This document shows, piece after piece, positions 1 to 9,409 of a stretch of 61,339 bases of DNA; the stretch's first letter is position 1, and every line of letters begins with the position of its first letter. The position numbers and the translations under genes were made by a program. The notes beneath the pieces are model-generated. The model did not search any database and had not been told where the DNA came from. It saw only the letters and a program-made list of their open reading frames with translations. Source of the stretch: Candidatus Lambdaproteobacteria bacterium RIFOXYD2_FULL_56_26 (lineage in GTDB: Bacteria > SAR324 > XYD2-FULL-50-16); the NCBI GenBank assembly GCA_001783715.1, contig MFNF01000015.1, positions 1 through 61,339 on the forward strand. The letters run 5' to 3'.

Positions 1-7
1 CGCCAGA

Positions 8-223
8 TTGGGGGAGCCCCAGATCAAGGTTTACTCCATCCTAGAGACCGCAAAGCTGTTGGGGGTCAAAGAACGAACGGTCAAGCACCACCTGCACGAG
101 GCCAAAGACCTGCGTTACCTGACTCTGGGCAGAGAGATCAAGATTCGCCACGAAGATCTCAAAGAGTTCCTGGAAAGACGGCTCCGGCCTATCCTCCAAG
201 ACCACAATATTTTGCCACGGTGA
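8..223 (+). CDS. Excisionase-like helix-turn-helix protein
   Basis: A 71-residue protein with a MerR/excisionase-type HTH (HTH_17 family): the stretch SILETAKLLGVKERTVKHHL is the helix-turn-helix and the following YLTLGREIKIRHEDLKEFL is the wing and last helix. Such proteins bind DNA and often act as recombination directionality factors or as repressors of integrative elements. The frame begins with TTG only 7 bases from the window edge, so the true start may lie outside the window. It precedes a tyrosine recombinase by about 100 bp on the same strand, which supports a role in excision or control of the element. Whether it is Xis or a regulator cannot be told from sequence. Confidence 0.7.
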   Translation: MGEPQIKVYSILETAKLLGVKERTVKHHLHEAKDLRYLTLGREIKIRHEDLKEFLERRLRPILQDHNILPR

Positions 224-324
224 AGACTTGGCAGGGCACGCCAAACCAGGGTAGGGTGGAGTCAGAATCGGAGAAATTCTGACGGCTCCCAGTGGCACCC
301 TGCATCGGCGACCCTGAGGCATCT

Positions 325-1605
325 ATGAACCATTCGATTCAATATGAGCTGGGCGAATTGCCCCGCTGCACACTTTACAAAAGAGAACGAACACCGGGGA
401 AGGTTTCCTGGTACATCTCCTACTTTTTGCCGGGGAAAAAACGGGTCCAAAGGCCATGCCACAAGGATTATCGGCAGGCCCAGCGACTGCTCAAGATCAA
501 GGAACAACAACTTCTCCAAGGTCAATTTGACGAGAAAGACCAAGAGATTCTGGGCCAAGAAAACCCCGAATTGGAAAGGCCCCGTCGGTTGACCATCCAA
601 GAAGCGGTCTCAGCCTATCTGGCAGTTACAGGTCCCAGCAAACGCCCTAGCACAAGGTATATTGATGAAAAGACGATCCCTAGCTATTTCCGTTTTTTCC
701 AAACGGCAGGACAGCAATGGATCGACCAGATTCGACCCATGGATGTTCAATTGTTCATCAATCAGTTAGACCGGGAAAACAAAAGCGAGGCCACCCTTCG
801 GGCAGCAATGAAGACAGTACGCAAGGTCTATAATTGGCTGATTGAGGTTGAAGCCTATGCCGGGAACAATCCGGCAGGTAGGACCTTAAAAATCCCAAAG
901 AAAGGAGGCATGGTTCGGGATCGCTTGGCCAGCACCCAGGAGATAAAATCCCTCTTGAGTTTACGGCCAAGTGATGCTGACCCAATTGCTGGAAATACGC
1001 CAATTGTAGAATTGGCGCAGTTTTTGGTCCTAACCGGTTGCCGGTTGGGCGAGGCGCTAAACGCCGAATTTTCTGATTTCGAGAAAGGAGTTTGGTTTAT
1101 TCGGTGCAAACCGGACTGTCCAACCAAGGACGGCCTGGGTTGGATGCCCAAGTGGGGGAAGTCCCGCAAGGTCTTCTTGTTACCAGCCGCTTGGGAGTTA
1201 GTGCAATCGCTACCTCGCCGCCAAGCCTGTGGGTACATCGCCAATCGAGATGTCCAGAGAGCAATCACGGGTCACAGTAGGGTCGTAGCCGACTTTATTT
1301 TCTCAAAGCGGCTGGCCACCTGCTTGGCTACGGGCAAACCAGAAACGGTCTTTTGTCGGATCGACAATGTGAAGAAGGCTTGGACTTCGATCAAAGAGCT
1401 GGCTGGAGTTTCGCCGGACCTTCAAATGAAGGATTTGCGGACCACCTGCAATTATATGCTCAAGGCGAGGATGGGCTTTTCGACCAAGGAGGCGGCAGCC
1501 TACTTGGGCAATAGTGAAGAGATCAATGAGCTTCACTATACTCCGGTAAGCGAACAAGACATTTGGACAAAGCTCAAAGGTTTTGACGCTTTGGGATACA
1601 TTTGA
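325..1605 (+). CDS. Tyrosine recombinase / phage-type integrase
   Basis: A 426-residue site-specific recombinase. The N-terminal half carries a SAM-like core-binding domain (about residues 80-180). The catalytic half shows the first Arg box (LTGCRLGEAL), a KDLRTT box where HxxR is usual, an LGN in place of LGH, and the nucleophile region NELHYTPV with the catalytic Tyr. The change of the box II His to Lys and of LGH to LGN are tolerated variants in this family. The ATG at 325 is preferred over an upstream GTG at 292 because GAGG lies 6 bp before it. The gene points at the 3' end of tRNA-Pro, the classical arrangement of an integrase at the edge of its integrated element. Confidence 0.9.
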   Translation: MNHSIQYELGELPRCTLYKRERTPGKVSWYISYFLPGKKRVQRPCHKDYRQAQRLLKIKEQQLLQGQFDEKDQEILGQENPELERPRRLTIQEAVSAYLAVTGPSKRPSTRYIDEKTIPSYFRFFQTAGQQWIDQIRPMDVQLFINQLDRENKSEATLRAAMKTVRKVYNWLIEVEAYAGNNPAGRTLKIPKKGGMVRDRLASTQEIKSLLSLRPSDADPIAGNTPIVELAQFLVLTGCRLGEALNAEFSDFEKGVWFIRCKPDCPTKDGLGWMPKWGKSRKVFLLPAAWELVQSLPRRQACGYIANRDVQRAITGHSRVVADFIFSKRLATCLATGKPETVFCRIDNVKKAWTSIKELAGVSPDLQMKDLRTTCNYMLKARMGFSTKEAAAYLGNSEEINELHYTPVSEQDIWTKLKGFDALGYI

Positions 1606-1714
1606 GTCCGTCCAAAAACGGCGGATTTGTTACCCTTCTGTTACCAGGAGGTGTTTTGCAGGAATTTCGGGTTGGAATAAAAACCCTGGAAGCCTTGTTG
1701 CAGGCTGATTGAAA

Positions 1715-1791
1715 TGGTCGAGGCGGCGAGATTCGAACTCACGACCCCTTGTCCCCCAGACAAGTGCGCTACCGGGCTGCGCTACGCCTCG
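1715..1791 (-). tRNA. tRNA-Pro (GGG anticodon)
   Basis: Reading the minus strand, acceptor arm CGAGGCG pairs with CGCCTCG, followed by discriminator A and an encoded CCA. The anticodon arm is CTTGT / CTGGGGG / ACAAG, giving anticodon GGG, and the T-arm contains GTTCGAATC. Length is 77 nt. The 3' end faces the integrase gene, so this tRNA is the probable attachment site of the element to its left. A TTGACA promoter lies upstream (1818-1846). Confidence 0.95.
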
Positions 1792-1817
1792 ACATTTCCC
1801 TTTGGAAGGAATTTTCC

Positions 1818-1846
1818 ACCCTAAAAGAACAACTTGAGGCTGTCAA
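1818..1846 (-). promoter_or_regulatory. Promoter of tRNA-Pro
   Basis: On the minus strand a perfect TTGACA (1841-1846) is followed after 17 bp by TAGGGT (1818-1823), 27 bp before the mature tRNA 5' end. The -10 box is weak, but the spacing and the -35 box are ideal. Confidence 0.55.
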
Positions 1847-1882
1847 GCTCGCACTTTCGGTGGCCCTAAAAAAGCTCTAACC

Positions 1883-3478
1883 TTAGGTTTTGAAACGGGA
1901 AACCCGTTGCTCCAAGGTCAGGGCCAAGCGGCTCAATTCTTCGGTGGTCTTGGCCACCTCGCCGGTGCCGTCGGAAAGTTGACGGAGCGAATCAACGCTG
2001 CGGCTAGAGTTGTCGGCGATTTCCTCCGAAGCCTGGGTCATCTCTCTGACTCCGCTTTCCTGGGCGGTCACCGCCTGGGTGATCTGGTTGATTTCCGCGG
2101 CGATGTCCTCGATCTGGCGGATGATCTCGTGCAGGACCTCAACCGTCGAATCAATCGCTTGGTTGCCTTGGGCGACATTCTCGCTGCTGGTGGCGATCAG
2201 TTCCTTGATCTCCGACACCGAATTGTTGCTCCGTTCGGCGAGGCTACGCACCTCGTCGGCAACCACAGCAAACCCTTTGCCGAACTCCCCAGCCTTGGCC
2301 GCTTCAATGGCGGCGTTCAGGGAAAGCAGGTTGGTTTGGCTGGCGATGTCGGTGATCACCTTGATGATCCCTTCAATCCTGCGGCTGGAATCTTCGATCC
2401 GGGTCATGGTTTTGTCGGCCTGGGTGGCGGCCTCATTGGCCTTAACCGCCCCTTGGTTGATCCGGTCCGACCGTTCCTTGATGCCCCTCATTTTGGCGGT
2501 GATGTTTTCGATGGAGGTAGAAAACCGGGCCAGGGAGTCGGAGCTTTGGGAAATGGCGCTGGCGCTCCGTTCGTTTTCGGTGCTGATGCTTTGGGTGGTA
2601 TGGGCCATTTGACCGGCGGTGGCCGAAAGCTCTTCGGCCGAAGAAACCAAGGTCATGGAAATCCCTTGGATCTCCTGGATAATGGGGTGAACGTGGTCCA
2701 AGAATTGATTGTTCCAAAAGGCGATTTCCCCGATCTCGTCCTTTCGGTCCAGATGCATCCTTTGGGTCAGGTCCCCGTCCCCTTCAGCCATGTTTTTGAG
2801 CAGGCCGATCATTTCGACCACCGGCCCCTTGAGGCTGACCGTCAAGCCCCAGGCGACCGCCAAGCCCATCAGCAAACCGCCGACCAGCACCAAGCTCGAA
2901 AGCCAATTGACCCAGGCCAAGGCTCGGCCCCTTTCTTCCTTGGCGGCTTCCACTTCCTCCTGGATGCTTTGGACAATCATTCCCAGCCGACTGCCGCTGT
3001 CTTGGCCCATTTTGTCCAAGGTCTGGTCAATCTCGGCGGCGAAGGCCTCGTCTGCCTTGCCTGCTTCGATGGTCGGGTACAGCCTCGCTTGGCTGGTCTT
3101 TTCCAGTTCCTCCGCATTACCCAAGACAGACTTGATGTTCTGCAACTCTTTTGTGGTGTCCATCGACAAAGCCAGCTTTTCCCCCTTGGTTTTGACCGCC
3201 TGGAGGGCTTTTTGCAGGGACTCCTTGTTGGCGGGGTTCACCTGTTTGGTTTCCTTGTCGGCCAAAATTTCCATCACCTGCAACATGATCTGGGTGTTGT
3301 CTTGGCGGATCTCTTGGGCCAGGAGGATCTCCTGGTATCTTTTTTCCAGTACCGCCGCCGAGCTGGCGGAGTACTGGATCCCCCAAAAGTTGATCCCGTT
3401 GGCTAAAGCAAAAAGACCGAGCAGGGAGGCGGAGCCAAGGAAAAGTTTGACTCCGATCTTCAAGTCACGAAAGCGCAT
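1883..3478 (-). CDS. Methyl-accepting chemotaxis protein
   Basis: A 531-residue transmembrane chemoreceptor. TM1 lies at about residues 8-30, a helical periplasmic domain of about 155 residues (four-helix-bundle type) follows, then TM2 at about 188-210, a HAMP domain, and a cytoplasmic signalling domain with the conserved hairpin tip, including [19 protein letters not shown] and [13 protein letters not shown], which bind CheA and CheW. It ends VSRFKT without an NWETF-type CheR/CheB tether. The ATG at 3478 starts [15 protein letters not shown], a normal short cytoplasmic lead. Nearby genes (PilZ protein, motAB further on) fit a motile organism. The ligand cannot be predicted. Confidence 0.95.
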   Translation of the reverse strand: MRFRDLKIGVKLFLGSASLLGLFALANGINFWGIQYSASSAAVLEKRYQEILLAQEIRQDNTQIMLQVMEILADKETKQVNPANKESLQKALQAVKTKGEKLALSMDTTKELQNIKSVLGNAEELEKTSQARLYPTIEAGKADEAFAAEIDQTLDKMGQDSGSRLGMIVQSIQEEVEAAKEERGRALAWVNWLSSLVLVGGLLMGLAVAWGLTVSLKGPVVEMIGLLKNMAEGDGDLTQRMHLDRKDEIGEIAFWNNQFLDHVHPIIQEIQGISMTLVSSAEELSATAGQMAHTTQSISTENERSASAISQSSDSLARFSTSIENITAKMRGIKERSDRINQGAVKANEAATQADKTMTRIEDSSRRIEGIIKVITDIASQTNLLSLNAAIEAAKAGEFGKGFAVVADEVRSLAERSNNSVSEIKELIATSSENVAQGNQAIDSTVEVLHEIIRQIEDIAAEINQITQAVTAQESGVREMTQASEEIADNSSRSVDSLRQLSDGTGEVAKTTEELSRLALTLEQRVSRFKT

Positions 3479-3771
3479 GGGCTGGGTTTGCGTTTTGAGG
3501 TTGGCAATGTTATGGGCTGAAAGGCGAATTGTTTTTCCGAAGGGCCACCTTAAAAGGGGGAGCCTAAAAATTCAACCCGTTTTCGGTGTTAATATTATCC
3601 ACTTTGGTTTACTCCGTTCCCACTCCTGTAGAGATAGACTTAACCCAAACAAGGTGATACCCTCAACCCAGCAATTGGGCAAGAGTGTTCGCTTGGAACT
3701 AAAAGGGTGAACAAACCCAGTTTCCTGGCCTTAAAAAAACGTCCCTTACAACCGTTGAGGTAGTGGCCCCT

Positions 3772-4143
3772 ATGAACGACGAACGAAGGCACTTCAAACG
3801 AATTCCCTTTGACCACGAAGCGAGCCTCAATTATGCGGGCCGAATCGAGACCTGCCAGTTGCTGGACATCAGCCTCAAAGGGGCGCTGGTCGAATTGGAT
3901 GCCAAAGACCACAGTGCCATTGGGACGGACTGTCTTTTTCAGATCCAGCTCAGCGGGGCACAGGTTGAAATCGTTACCCATGCAAAACTGATCTTTAGAA
4001 AAGGGCTCCAAGGGGGCTTGGTTTTTAAGGACATGGGGATCGACAGCTTGACCCACCTGCGGCGGCTGGTAGAGCTCAACACCGGCGACACCGATGAGGT
4101 CAGAAAAGAATTGTTTTTTATCGTCGGCAGCAACCAGGAATAA
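3772..4143 (+). CDS. PilZ domain protein (c-di-GMP receptor)
   Basis: A 123-residue single-domain PilZ protein. The c-di-GMP motif RxxxR is present as RRHFKR near the N-terminus and the second motif [D/N]xSxxG as DISLKG about 25 residues later, so ligand binding should be intact. PilZ-only proteins couple c-di-GMP to motility, exopolysaccharide or surface behaviour. ATG 3772 is preferred over a GTG at 3763 because the GAGGT at 3757-3761 is correctly spaced only for the ATG. The FBPase gene follows 30 bp downstream, so they may share a transcript; a functional link between them is not evident. Confidence 0.88.
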   Translation: MNDERRHFKRIPFDHEASLNYAGRIETCQLLDISLKGALVELDAKDHSAIGTDCLFQIQLSGAQVEIVTHAKLIFRKGLQGGLVFKDMGIDSLTHLRRLVELNTGDTDEVRKELFFIVGSNQE

Positions 4144-4173
4144 AACTACCCCCTCTTTGCCCTGAAAGCCCCC

Positions 4174-5982
4174 ATGAATCTGGCCACCCAAACCGATCTG
4201 ATCGAGGAGCTGGACCGTTTGACCAAACGGCTCTTGGAAATCGACAGCCAGCTGGACTCGAACCTCCCTACCACCCTTTGGATCAGCGACCTTCACGGCG
4301 AAGGGGACCGTTTTAAATCGATCCTGCGAGGCCGGTTTGGGATGTTGTACCAAACCTGCAAGGAAGCCCTGCCCCGCACCTTCTCCGAACCCAAGTTGCA
4401 GTACTTGGTTAGGATCATCCGCAAACAGATCTTTTTTGAGGAACCAGGGTTGCGGATGGACCGTCAGGACGTACTGCTGTGTTTGGTGGACGTGCTCAAG
4501 TACAAGCTCAACAACGTAGAACAAGACCTGGACCGCATCCTGCACCCCAACTACCGGCTTTATGTCCGCCGGATGTTGGGCGGACGCTCGGTGCCCGACC
4601 CGGTATTTGAGGAACGAAGCATCGCCGACCGCTTCATTTACCACCTATGTGGGGTGATCCGGGAAGTCCTGCTCGACCGGATCATGGTCTTGGGCGACAT
4701 CTGGGACCGAGGGGCACAGCCGGACAAGATCATCCGCATCCTGGCTTCCAAGTCCTACCAGCCGATGGTCCGGTTGGTGTACGGGAACCACGACATCCTT
4801 TGGATGGGTGCGGCGGCGGGCAACCAAAGCTTGGTCGCCGAAGCCATGCGGATCACCTGCCGGTACGACCATTTTGAGCTGCTCAAACGGATAGATTTTG
4901 ACATCACCAAACTGGCCGACTTTGCCCAAAGGACCTACCCGGTTGAGTCCTGCACCGGCACCTTCAAGGCCAAAACCGACCTGGGGCTGGCGATGGAAAA
5001 GGCCTTGTGCGTGATCCAGCTCAAGTTGGAAGACAAGCTGTTGGCCTCCCACCCCGAGTGGGATATGGAAGGGCGCCGGTCGATCCGGCTTTTGGCCAAG
5101 CTGTTAGCCCAGGGCGAGGCTGGAGAACTCAACGACCACTTCTTCCCCACCTTGGACCTCACGGACCCGGCCCGATTGACCGCAGAAGAAGCCGAGGTGA
5201 TCGAAGACCTGACCCGGCAATTTACGAAAAACGACAAACTCAAGCGGTTGTTGGAATTCTTTTTTGTGAAGGGAAACACCTATTATCTGCACCACAACCT
5301 CTTGAACATCCATGCCCTGGTCCCCTCGACCCAGGCGGGGGACTTTGAGAGCTTCTTGGGCCACCAGGGCAAGGGGCTGCTCGACTGGATCGACCATTCG
5401 ATCAAACGGGCTGGAGCGGCCTACCTGAGGGACCAAAACCCGGAGTCTGCAGACCAAGACCTCTTTTTTTACCTGTGGTGCGGGCCGAAGTCGCCGTTTT
5501 TTGGTAAATCGGCGATGAAGACCTTTGAACGGTACTTTTTGACCGACAAGGACACCCACAAGGAACCCAGCCTTTATTGGAAAGCCAACCTGGAAACCGA
5601 TGCCTTTAAGGCCAAACTGCTCTTGGAGTTTGAGGCCAAACGGGTGATCTTTGGCCACACTCCCGTGGACGTGACCAAAGGCAAAAAAATGGCCTCCGAC
5701 GACGGCGTAGCGATCAACGTGGACGGCGGGTTTGCCGCTGCCTACTACAACCGGGGCCATGCCCTGGTACACACCCCACACATGCTTTACGGGATCATCC
5801 TTCCTACCCCCGAAGAAATGAAACAAGCGAACCTGCACAGTGAATCGGTGCCCCTCAAGGTGGAGGTGATCGATGAATTTGACCGGCCCATGCGGATCCG
5901 GGATACCTCCTTGGCTCAGACCCTATTGGCGGAACGGGCAAAATTGCTCAGCCGGGTGCGGTCTTTGCGGCCGGAGATTTAG
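4174..5982 (+). CDS. fbp: Fructose-1,6-bisphosphatase, class III
   Basis: A 602-residue enzyme of the FBPase_3 family, hydrolysing fructose 1,6-bisphosphate to fructose 6-phosphate in gluconeogenesis. It has the calcineurin-like metallophosphoesterase motifs in order: [28 protein letters not shown] and, near residue 495, [10 protein letters not shown]. Length is a little below Bacillus subtilis Fbp (about 670). This class is typical of Firmicutes and is patchy elsewhere, so horizontal ancestry is possible. The ATG at 4174 has only a weak purine-rich upstream. A degenerate class II FBPase (GlpX) begins 3 bp after its stop, strongly suggesting co-translation. Confidence 0.95.
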   Translation: MNLATQTDLIEELDRLTKRLLEIDSQLDSNLPTTLWISDLHGEGDRFKSILRGRFGMLYQTCKEALPRTFSEPKLQYLVRIIRKQIFFEEPGLRMDRQDVLLCLVDVLKYKLNNVEQDLDRILHPNYRLYVRRMLGGRSVPDPVFEERSIADRFIYHLCGVIREVLLDRIMVLGDIWDRGAQPDKIIRILASKSYQPMVRLVYGNHDILWMGAAAGNQSLVAEAMRITCRYDHFELLKRIDFDITKLADFAQRTYPVESCTGTFKAKTDLGLAMEKALCVIQLKLEDKLLASHPEWDMEGRRSIRLLAKLLAQGEAGELNDHFFPTLDLTDPARLTAEEAEVIEDLTRQFTKNDKLKRLLEFFFVKGNTYYLHHNLLNIHALVPSTQAGDFESFLGHQGKGLLDWIDHSIKRAGAAYLRDQNPESADQDLFFYLWCGPKSPFFGKSAMKTFERYFLTDKDTHKEPSLYWKANLETDAFKAKLLLEFEAKRVIFGHTPVDVTKGKKMASDDGVAINVDGGFAAAYYNRGHALVHTPHMLYGIILPTPEEMKQANLHSESVPLKVEVIDEFDRPMRIRDTSLAQTLLAERAKLLSRVRSLRPEI

Positions 5983-5985
5983 GGA

Positions 5986-6927
5986 ATGGACCAAAACTTC
6001 GGCATGGAATTGGTTCGGGCCACGGAATTGGCGGCCTTGACAGCAGGGCTGCACCAGGGGCAAGGCCAACCGGTCCAACTGGTCAATGCCGCTCGGGCTG
6101 CTTTGACCCGAGGGCTCAACCGGATCAATGTGGATGCGACGCTGCTCAATGACCGGTTTATGGGGGTCTCTGACGTTTTCCCGCTACCCCCTTCGGTGGG
6201 CATGGGCGGCCCCAGGATGGAGATTGCCGCTCTTTCGGTGGAAGGGCACGAAGCCTTGGCCCATGGCCGGAACAATACCGCCAGTTATGCGGCCATTGCC
6301 CACCCGGGCACCCTACTACCCCTGCCTAGGGTCATGGCCGAATTTATTGTGGCCCCCCAAGGAGCCCATGGAGTGGTGGACCTGGAGCAGAGCATCACCA
6401 CCAACATCAAACGAATCGCCAGGAGCCTGAAAAAATACACCGAAAACGTCACCGTTTGTGTCCTTGATGCCCCCAGACATGCAGAGATGATTGCCGAGAT
6501 CCAGTCTTGCGGAGCCCGGATCAAACGGATCCTGGCCGGGGAGATTTCGGCGGCCTTGGCGGTGATGACCGGCAAATCGGACCTGTTTATGGGCATCGGT
6601 TTGGCTCACGACATGGGCCTAGTTGCAGCAGCAATCCGATGCCTGGGCGGGTACATGGAGGGGCGGCTGTACCTGGAAAACGAGGAGGAACGCCAAATCG
6701 CCAAGGATTTTGGCCTGTTCGAGGGCAAGATCTACAAATACGAAGATTTGGCCCGGAGCAATCAGGTTAGCTTTGCCGGCACCGGGGTTACACCGGGGCA
6801 GTTTTTGGAGGGTATCCAATTCACCCAAAGCGGGGCGATTTCCCATTCTTTTGTGGTTCGAGGGGAATCCAGGACCTTCCGGCACATCCAGACCACCCAC
6901 TTTTTTGACCACATGCCGGTCTTCTGA
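5986..6927 (+). CDS. GlpX-family FBPase homologue with lost metal ligands (probable pseudoenzyme)
   Basis: A 313-residue protein that aligns over its full length with class II fructose bisphosphatase GlpX: ELVRATELAALTAG at the start, GLNRINVDATLL, AHGRNNTASYA, then LDAPRHAEMIAEIQSCGARI, AAAIRCLGGYMEGRLY, FAGTGVTPGQFLEGI and GESRTFRHIQTTHFFD at the end. Active GlpX carries a GEGE-type acidic loop, a DPIEGT box and an APEG motif that bind the metals; here these regions read NDRFMGVSD, ALSVEGH and AHDMG. The phosphatase reaction is therefore unlikely. Fold retention and position 3 bp behind class III fbp suggest a regulatory or scaffolding partner of the true FBPase, which is inference. Confidence 0.85.
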   Translation: MDQNFGMELVRATELAALTAGLHQGQGQPVQLVNAARAALTRGLNRINVDATLLNDRFMGVSDVFPLPPSVGMGGPRMEIAALSVEGHEALAHGRNNTASYAAIAHPGTLLPLPRVMAEFIVAPQGAHGVVDLEQSITTNIKRIARSLKKYTENVTVCVLDAPRHAEMIAEIQSCGARIKRILAGEISAALAVMTGKSDLFMGIGLAHDMGLVAAAIRCLGGYMEGRLYLENEEERQIAKDFGLFEGKIYKYEDLARSNQVSFAGTGVTPGQFLEGIQFTQSGAISHSFVVRGESRTFRHIQTTHFFDHMPVF

Positions 6928-7027
6928 GCGCTTGGGGGCAGCCTGCGCTGGGTGCCCCTGCTCAGAGGAACAATCCTTGCTTATCCTCCCTTGCTCCTTG
7001 AACCCACTTCATCTAAGGACAAAGGAT

Positions 7028-8278
7028 ATGTTGCCAGCAAAAGCCCCCTTCTTGTCGTTCAAAACCCGTTGGGCCAACCCGCAGCTGTTCCAGGCCGCCT
7101 TGGGGATGTTGGCTTTGGGATTGGGGCTGTTGTTTTTGTGGGGCCGCAACCCGGACTTCCCTTCCGACCTGCCCAGCGCCCAGACCCTCGACATCCGAGA
7201 GGAAAGTTATCAGGCCCAAAAGGACTTCACCAACCGCCTCTCCGGCTTTTTGCGGGAAGGCCACGGGGGTCTTTTGCTGGTCAAGGAAACGGACCGGGTG
7301 GCCAGTGTGGAGGGCATGGTGGGGCACGGATACGTGACCTATCTGCAAAAGTACAACAAGATCAACGAAAAACAACTGTTTGCCCTGACCCAAGAATTTG
7401 CCGGAAAAGAAGGGCTTGGGGTCAAGGTTCACAAACTGGCCCCCAAATACGGTGCCACCAAGCTCCCCAGCTATGAGTTCGACTTCCTCAAGGAAGGGGA
7501 GCTGTGGGTGCGGGTGGAGGCCCAACTGGGGGCCCAAGCCAAAGTACCCGGTCAGCCGGACACCCTGGCCCAGCCTGCCTTGCCCGGTTCGGCACCGGTG
7601 GTTGCGCCCGGCTCGGCCCGGTTGGTGGTGATCATCGACGACATGGGGCAAAACCTGAGTTCCTTCAGCCAGTTTTCCTCGCTCTCCAAGGAACTGACCT
7701 TCAGTGTCCTGCCCCAGTTGCCCTACAGCCAAAGGGTGGCTGAAGCGGCCCACCAGTTGGGGGCGGAGGTAATGTTGCACCTGCCCATGGAGCCGGTGGC
7801 CTACCCCAAAAACAATCCCGGAGCCGGGGCCTTGATGGTTTCCGACGGGTTATCCTTCTTGGCCCAAAAGCTCAAGGCCGACCTGGATTCGGTTCCTTAT
7901 GCGGTGGGGGTCAACAACCACATGGGTTCCGCCTTTACCAAAAACCAGCCGGGCATGGCCTTGGTGATGCAAGCCTTGGCGGAACGGGGGCTCTTTTACC
8001 TGGACAGCCGCACCTCGGCCAGCGAGGTCGCCTTGGGTGAAGCCCAGCGGTTCGGCATCCCCTTTTTCAGCCGTCAGGTCTTTTTGGACGAGGTTCCAGG
8101 GGAAGAAGCGGCCAAAGCAGCCTTGGAAAAGGCCATCACCTTGGCCCTCAAGGAGGGCACCGCCGTGGCCATTGGACACCCTCGGCCCGAGACTCTGGCC
8201 GCCTTGAAGGCACTGCTGCCCCAGCTGAAGGAACGGGGGGTAACCTTGGTCCGAGCCAGCAGCCTGCAAAAATCTTAA
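7028..8278 (+). CDS. Divergent polysaccharide deacetylase family protein (YibQ-like)
   Basis: A 416-residue membrane-anchored or exported protein. An N-terminal hydrophobic segment at about residues 17-35 is followed by a linker and, from about residue 200, a divergent polysaccharide deacetylase domain (PF04748 type): VVIIDDMGQN, LPQLPYSQRV, EVMLHLPMEP, VGVNNHMGS, FYLDSRTS and AIGHPRPET. These are the acidic and His residues of the NodB-like barrel. Proteobacterial YibQ is usually next to murein hydrolase activators such as EnvC or carboxy-terminal proteases, but none is present here. ATG 7028 has AAAGGA close upstream; the frame is open further upstream but without a better start. The substrate is unknown. 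Confidence 0.88.
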   Translation: MLPAKAPFLSFKTRWANPQLFQAALGMLALGLGLLFLWGRNPDFPSDLPSAQTLDIREESYQAQKDFTNRLSGFLREGHGGLLLVKETDRVASVEGMVGHGYVTYLQKYNKINEKQLFALTQEFAGKEGLGVKVHKLAPKYGATKLPSYEFDFLKEGELWVRVEAQLGAQAKVPGQPDTLAQPALPGSAPVVAPGSARLVVIIDDMGQNLSSFSQFSSLSKELTFSVLPQLPYSQRVAEAAHQLGAEVMLHLPMEPVAYPKNNPGAGALMVSDGLSFLAQKLKADLDSVPYAVGVNNHMGSAFTKNQPGMALVMQALAERGLFYLDSRTSASEVALGEAQRFGIPFFSRQVFLDEVPGEEAAKAALEKAITLALKEGTAVAIGHPRPETLAALKALLPQLKERGVTLVRASSLQKS

Positions 8279-8504
8279 CCGGCCCCTTCGACCTCGACCC
8301 TAGTTGTTTTCCCTAGGGCAAGGTTTTTCCTGCCTTGCTCCGGCCAAAGCCCAATTGGCGATCCCCGATTTTCCCCAGGTCTAAACCAACCCCTCTGCAT
8401 TGTTCCGGGAACGAAACAAGCCAATGCGGATTTGTCCCCTGGCAAACCAAACCCGCCTTGGAGTACCTTGGAGCCAGAACCAATCCTTAAGACTGGGGAG
8501 AATC

Positions 8505-9275
8505 GTGAAACCAAAACTGCCTTCTCTGTTTGTCACCCACGGTGCCCCCTTATGGCTGACCGACCCCAAGATGCAGGGTCTGTTTGGGGCCTGGGGGCAA
8601 ACCTTGGGCCACCCCAAGGCCATCCTGGTGCTTTCGGCCCATTGGTACAGCCCGCAGTTGAGCCTGGGGGAAACCAAAGCACACGAAGCCTTGGTGTACG
8701 ATTTTTATGGCTTCCCAAGGGAATTGTACCAACTCCAATACCCGGCTCCAGGGGCAGGGGAGTGGGTGGCCCGGATCGGCGGACTGGCCGGAGGGCCGCT
8801 GCCGGTGGTCGAAGGCCGGGGGCTGGACCACGGGGTCTGGGTGCCCTTGTACCACCTCTGGCCAAAGGCCGAGATTCCGGTGTTGCAACTTTCCTTGCCC
8901 CGGAACGCTACCCCAAGGGACCTGTTTGGGTTGGGCCAGCGGCTGGCCCCCTTGCGGGAAGAAGGGGTTTTGCTGGTCGGCAGCGGTTCGATGACCCACA
9001 ACCTTGGGGAGCTGGACTGGTCCAACCCGGACCAGCCTGAACCTTGGGCAGCGGAGTTTGACCGTTGGGTCGCCGAGCGGTTGGAAAACTGGCAGCTGGA
9101 AGCGCTACTGGATTGGGAGGCCAAAGCCCCCTTGGCCCGAAAAAATCACCCTACGGTCGAACATTTCCTGCCACTGTTTTTTGCCGCCGGGGCCGGGTGG
9201 GGAGAGCGGGTCACCTTTCCTTTGACCGGCTTCCAGTTCGGCAGCCTGTCCTACCGGTCGGCCCAGTTTGGTTGA
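8505..9275 (+). CDS. DODA-type extradiol ring-cleavage dioxygenase
   Basis: A 256-residue member of the LigB/4,5-DOPA extradiol dioxygenase family (YgiD-like). Characteristic motifs are PSLFVTHGAPLW with the first metal His, LVLSAHWYSP with the second, LDHGVWVPLYHLWP with the catalytic His, and GSGSMTHNLGEL. Members bind Fe(II) or Zn(II) and open catechol-type rings; many bacterial copies have no proven substrate. The GTG at 8505 is chosen because GGGGAG lies 4 bp upstream and it gives the usual family length; an ATG at 8424 would add 27 residues with no family similarity. It stands alone, with unrelated neighbours. Confidence 0.9.
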   Translation: MKPKLPSLFVTHGAPLWLTDPKMQGLFGAWGQTLGHPKAILVLSAHWYSPQLSLGETKAHEALVYDFYGFPRELYQLQYPAPGAGEWVARIGGLAGGPLPVVEGRGLDHGVWVPLYHLWPKAEIPVLQLSLPRNATPRDLFGLGQRLAPLREEGVLLVGSGSMTHNLGELDWSNPDQPEPWAAEFDRWVAERLENWQLEALLDWEAKAPLARKNHPTVEHFLPLFFAAGAGWGERVTFPLTGFQFGSLSYRSAQFG

Positions 9276-9360
9276 GGGGTGGGGGTAGGAAACCAAAGGG
9301 CAAGGGACAACCCGGCGGCTGGTCGGGGAAACACTAGGCCACAATGGAAAAGGATCGGTC

Positions 9361-9395
9361 CCCAAACCCCCGTTTTTTTTTGGGGGGGGGCTTGG
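9361..9395. other. T9-G10 homopolymer block
   Basis: Nine T residues followed directly by ten G residues, preceded by CCCCAAACCCCC, in the gap between the converging dioxygenase and cytochrome genes. The flanking C and G runs could pair, but no clear U-tract follows, so it is not a convincing terminator. Such tracts are prone to slippage; here they are outside any gene. Confidence 0.4.
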
Positions 9396-9409
9396 ATTCC
9401 AGCTCTCGG

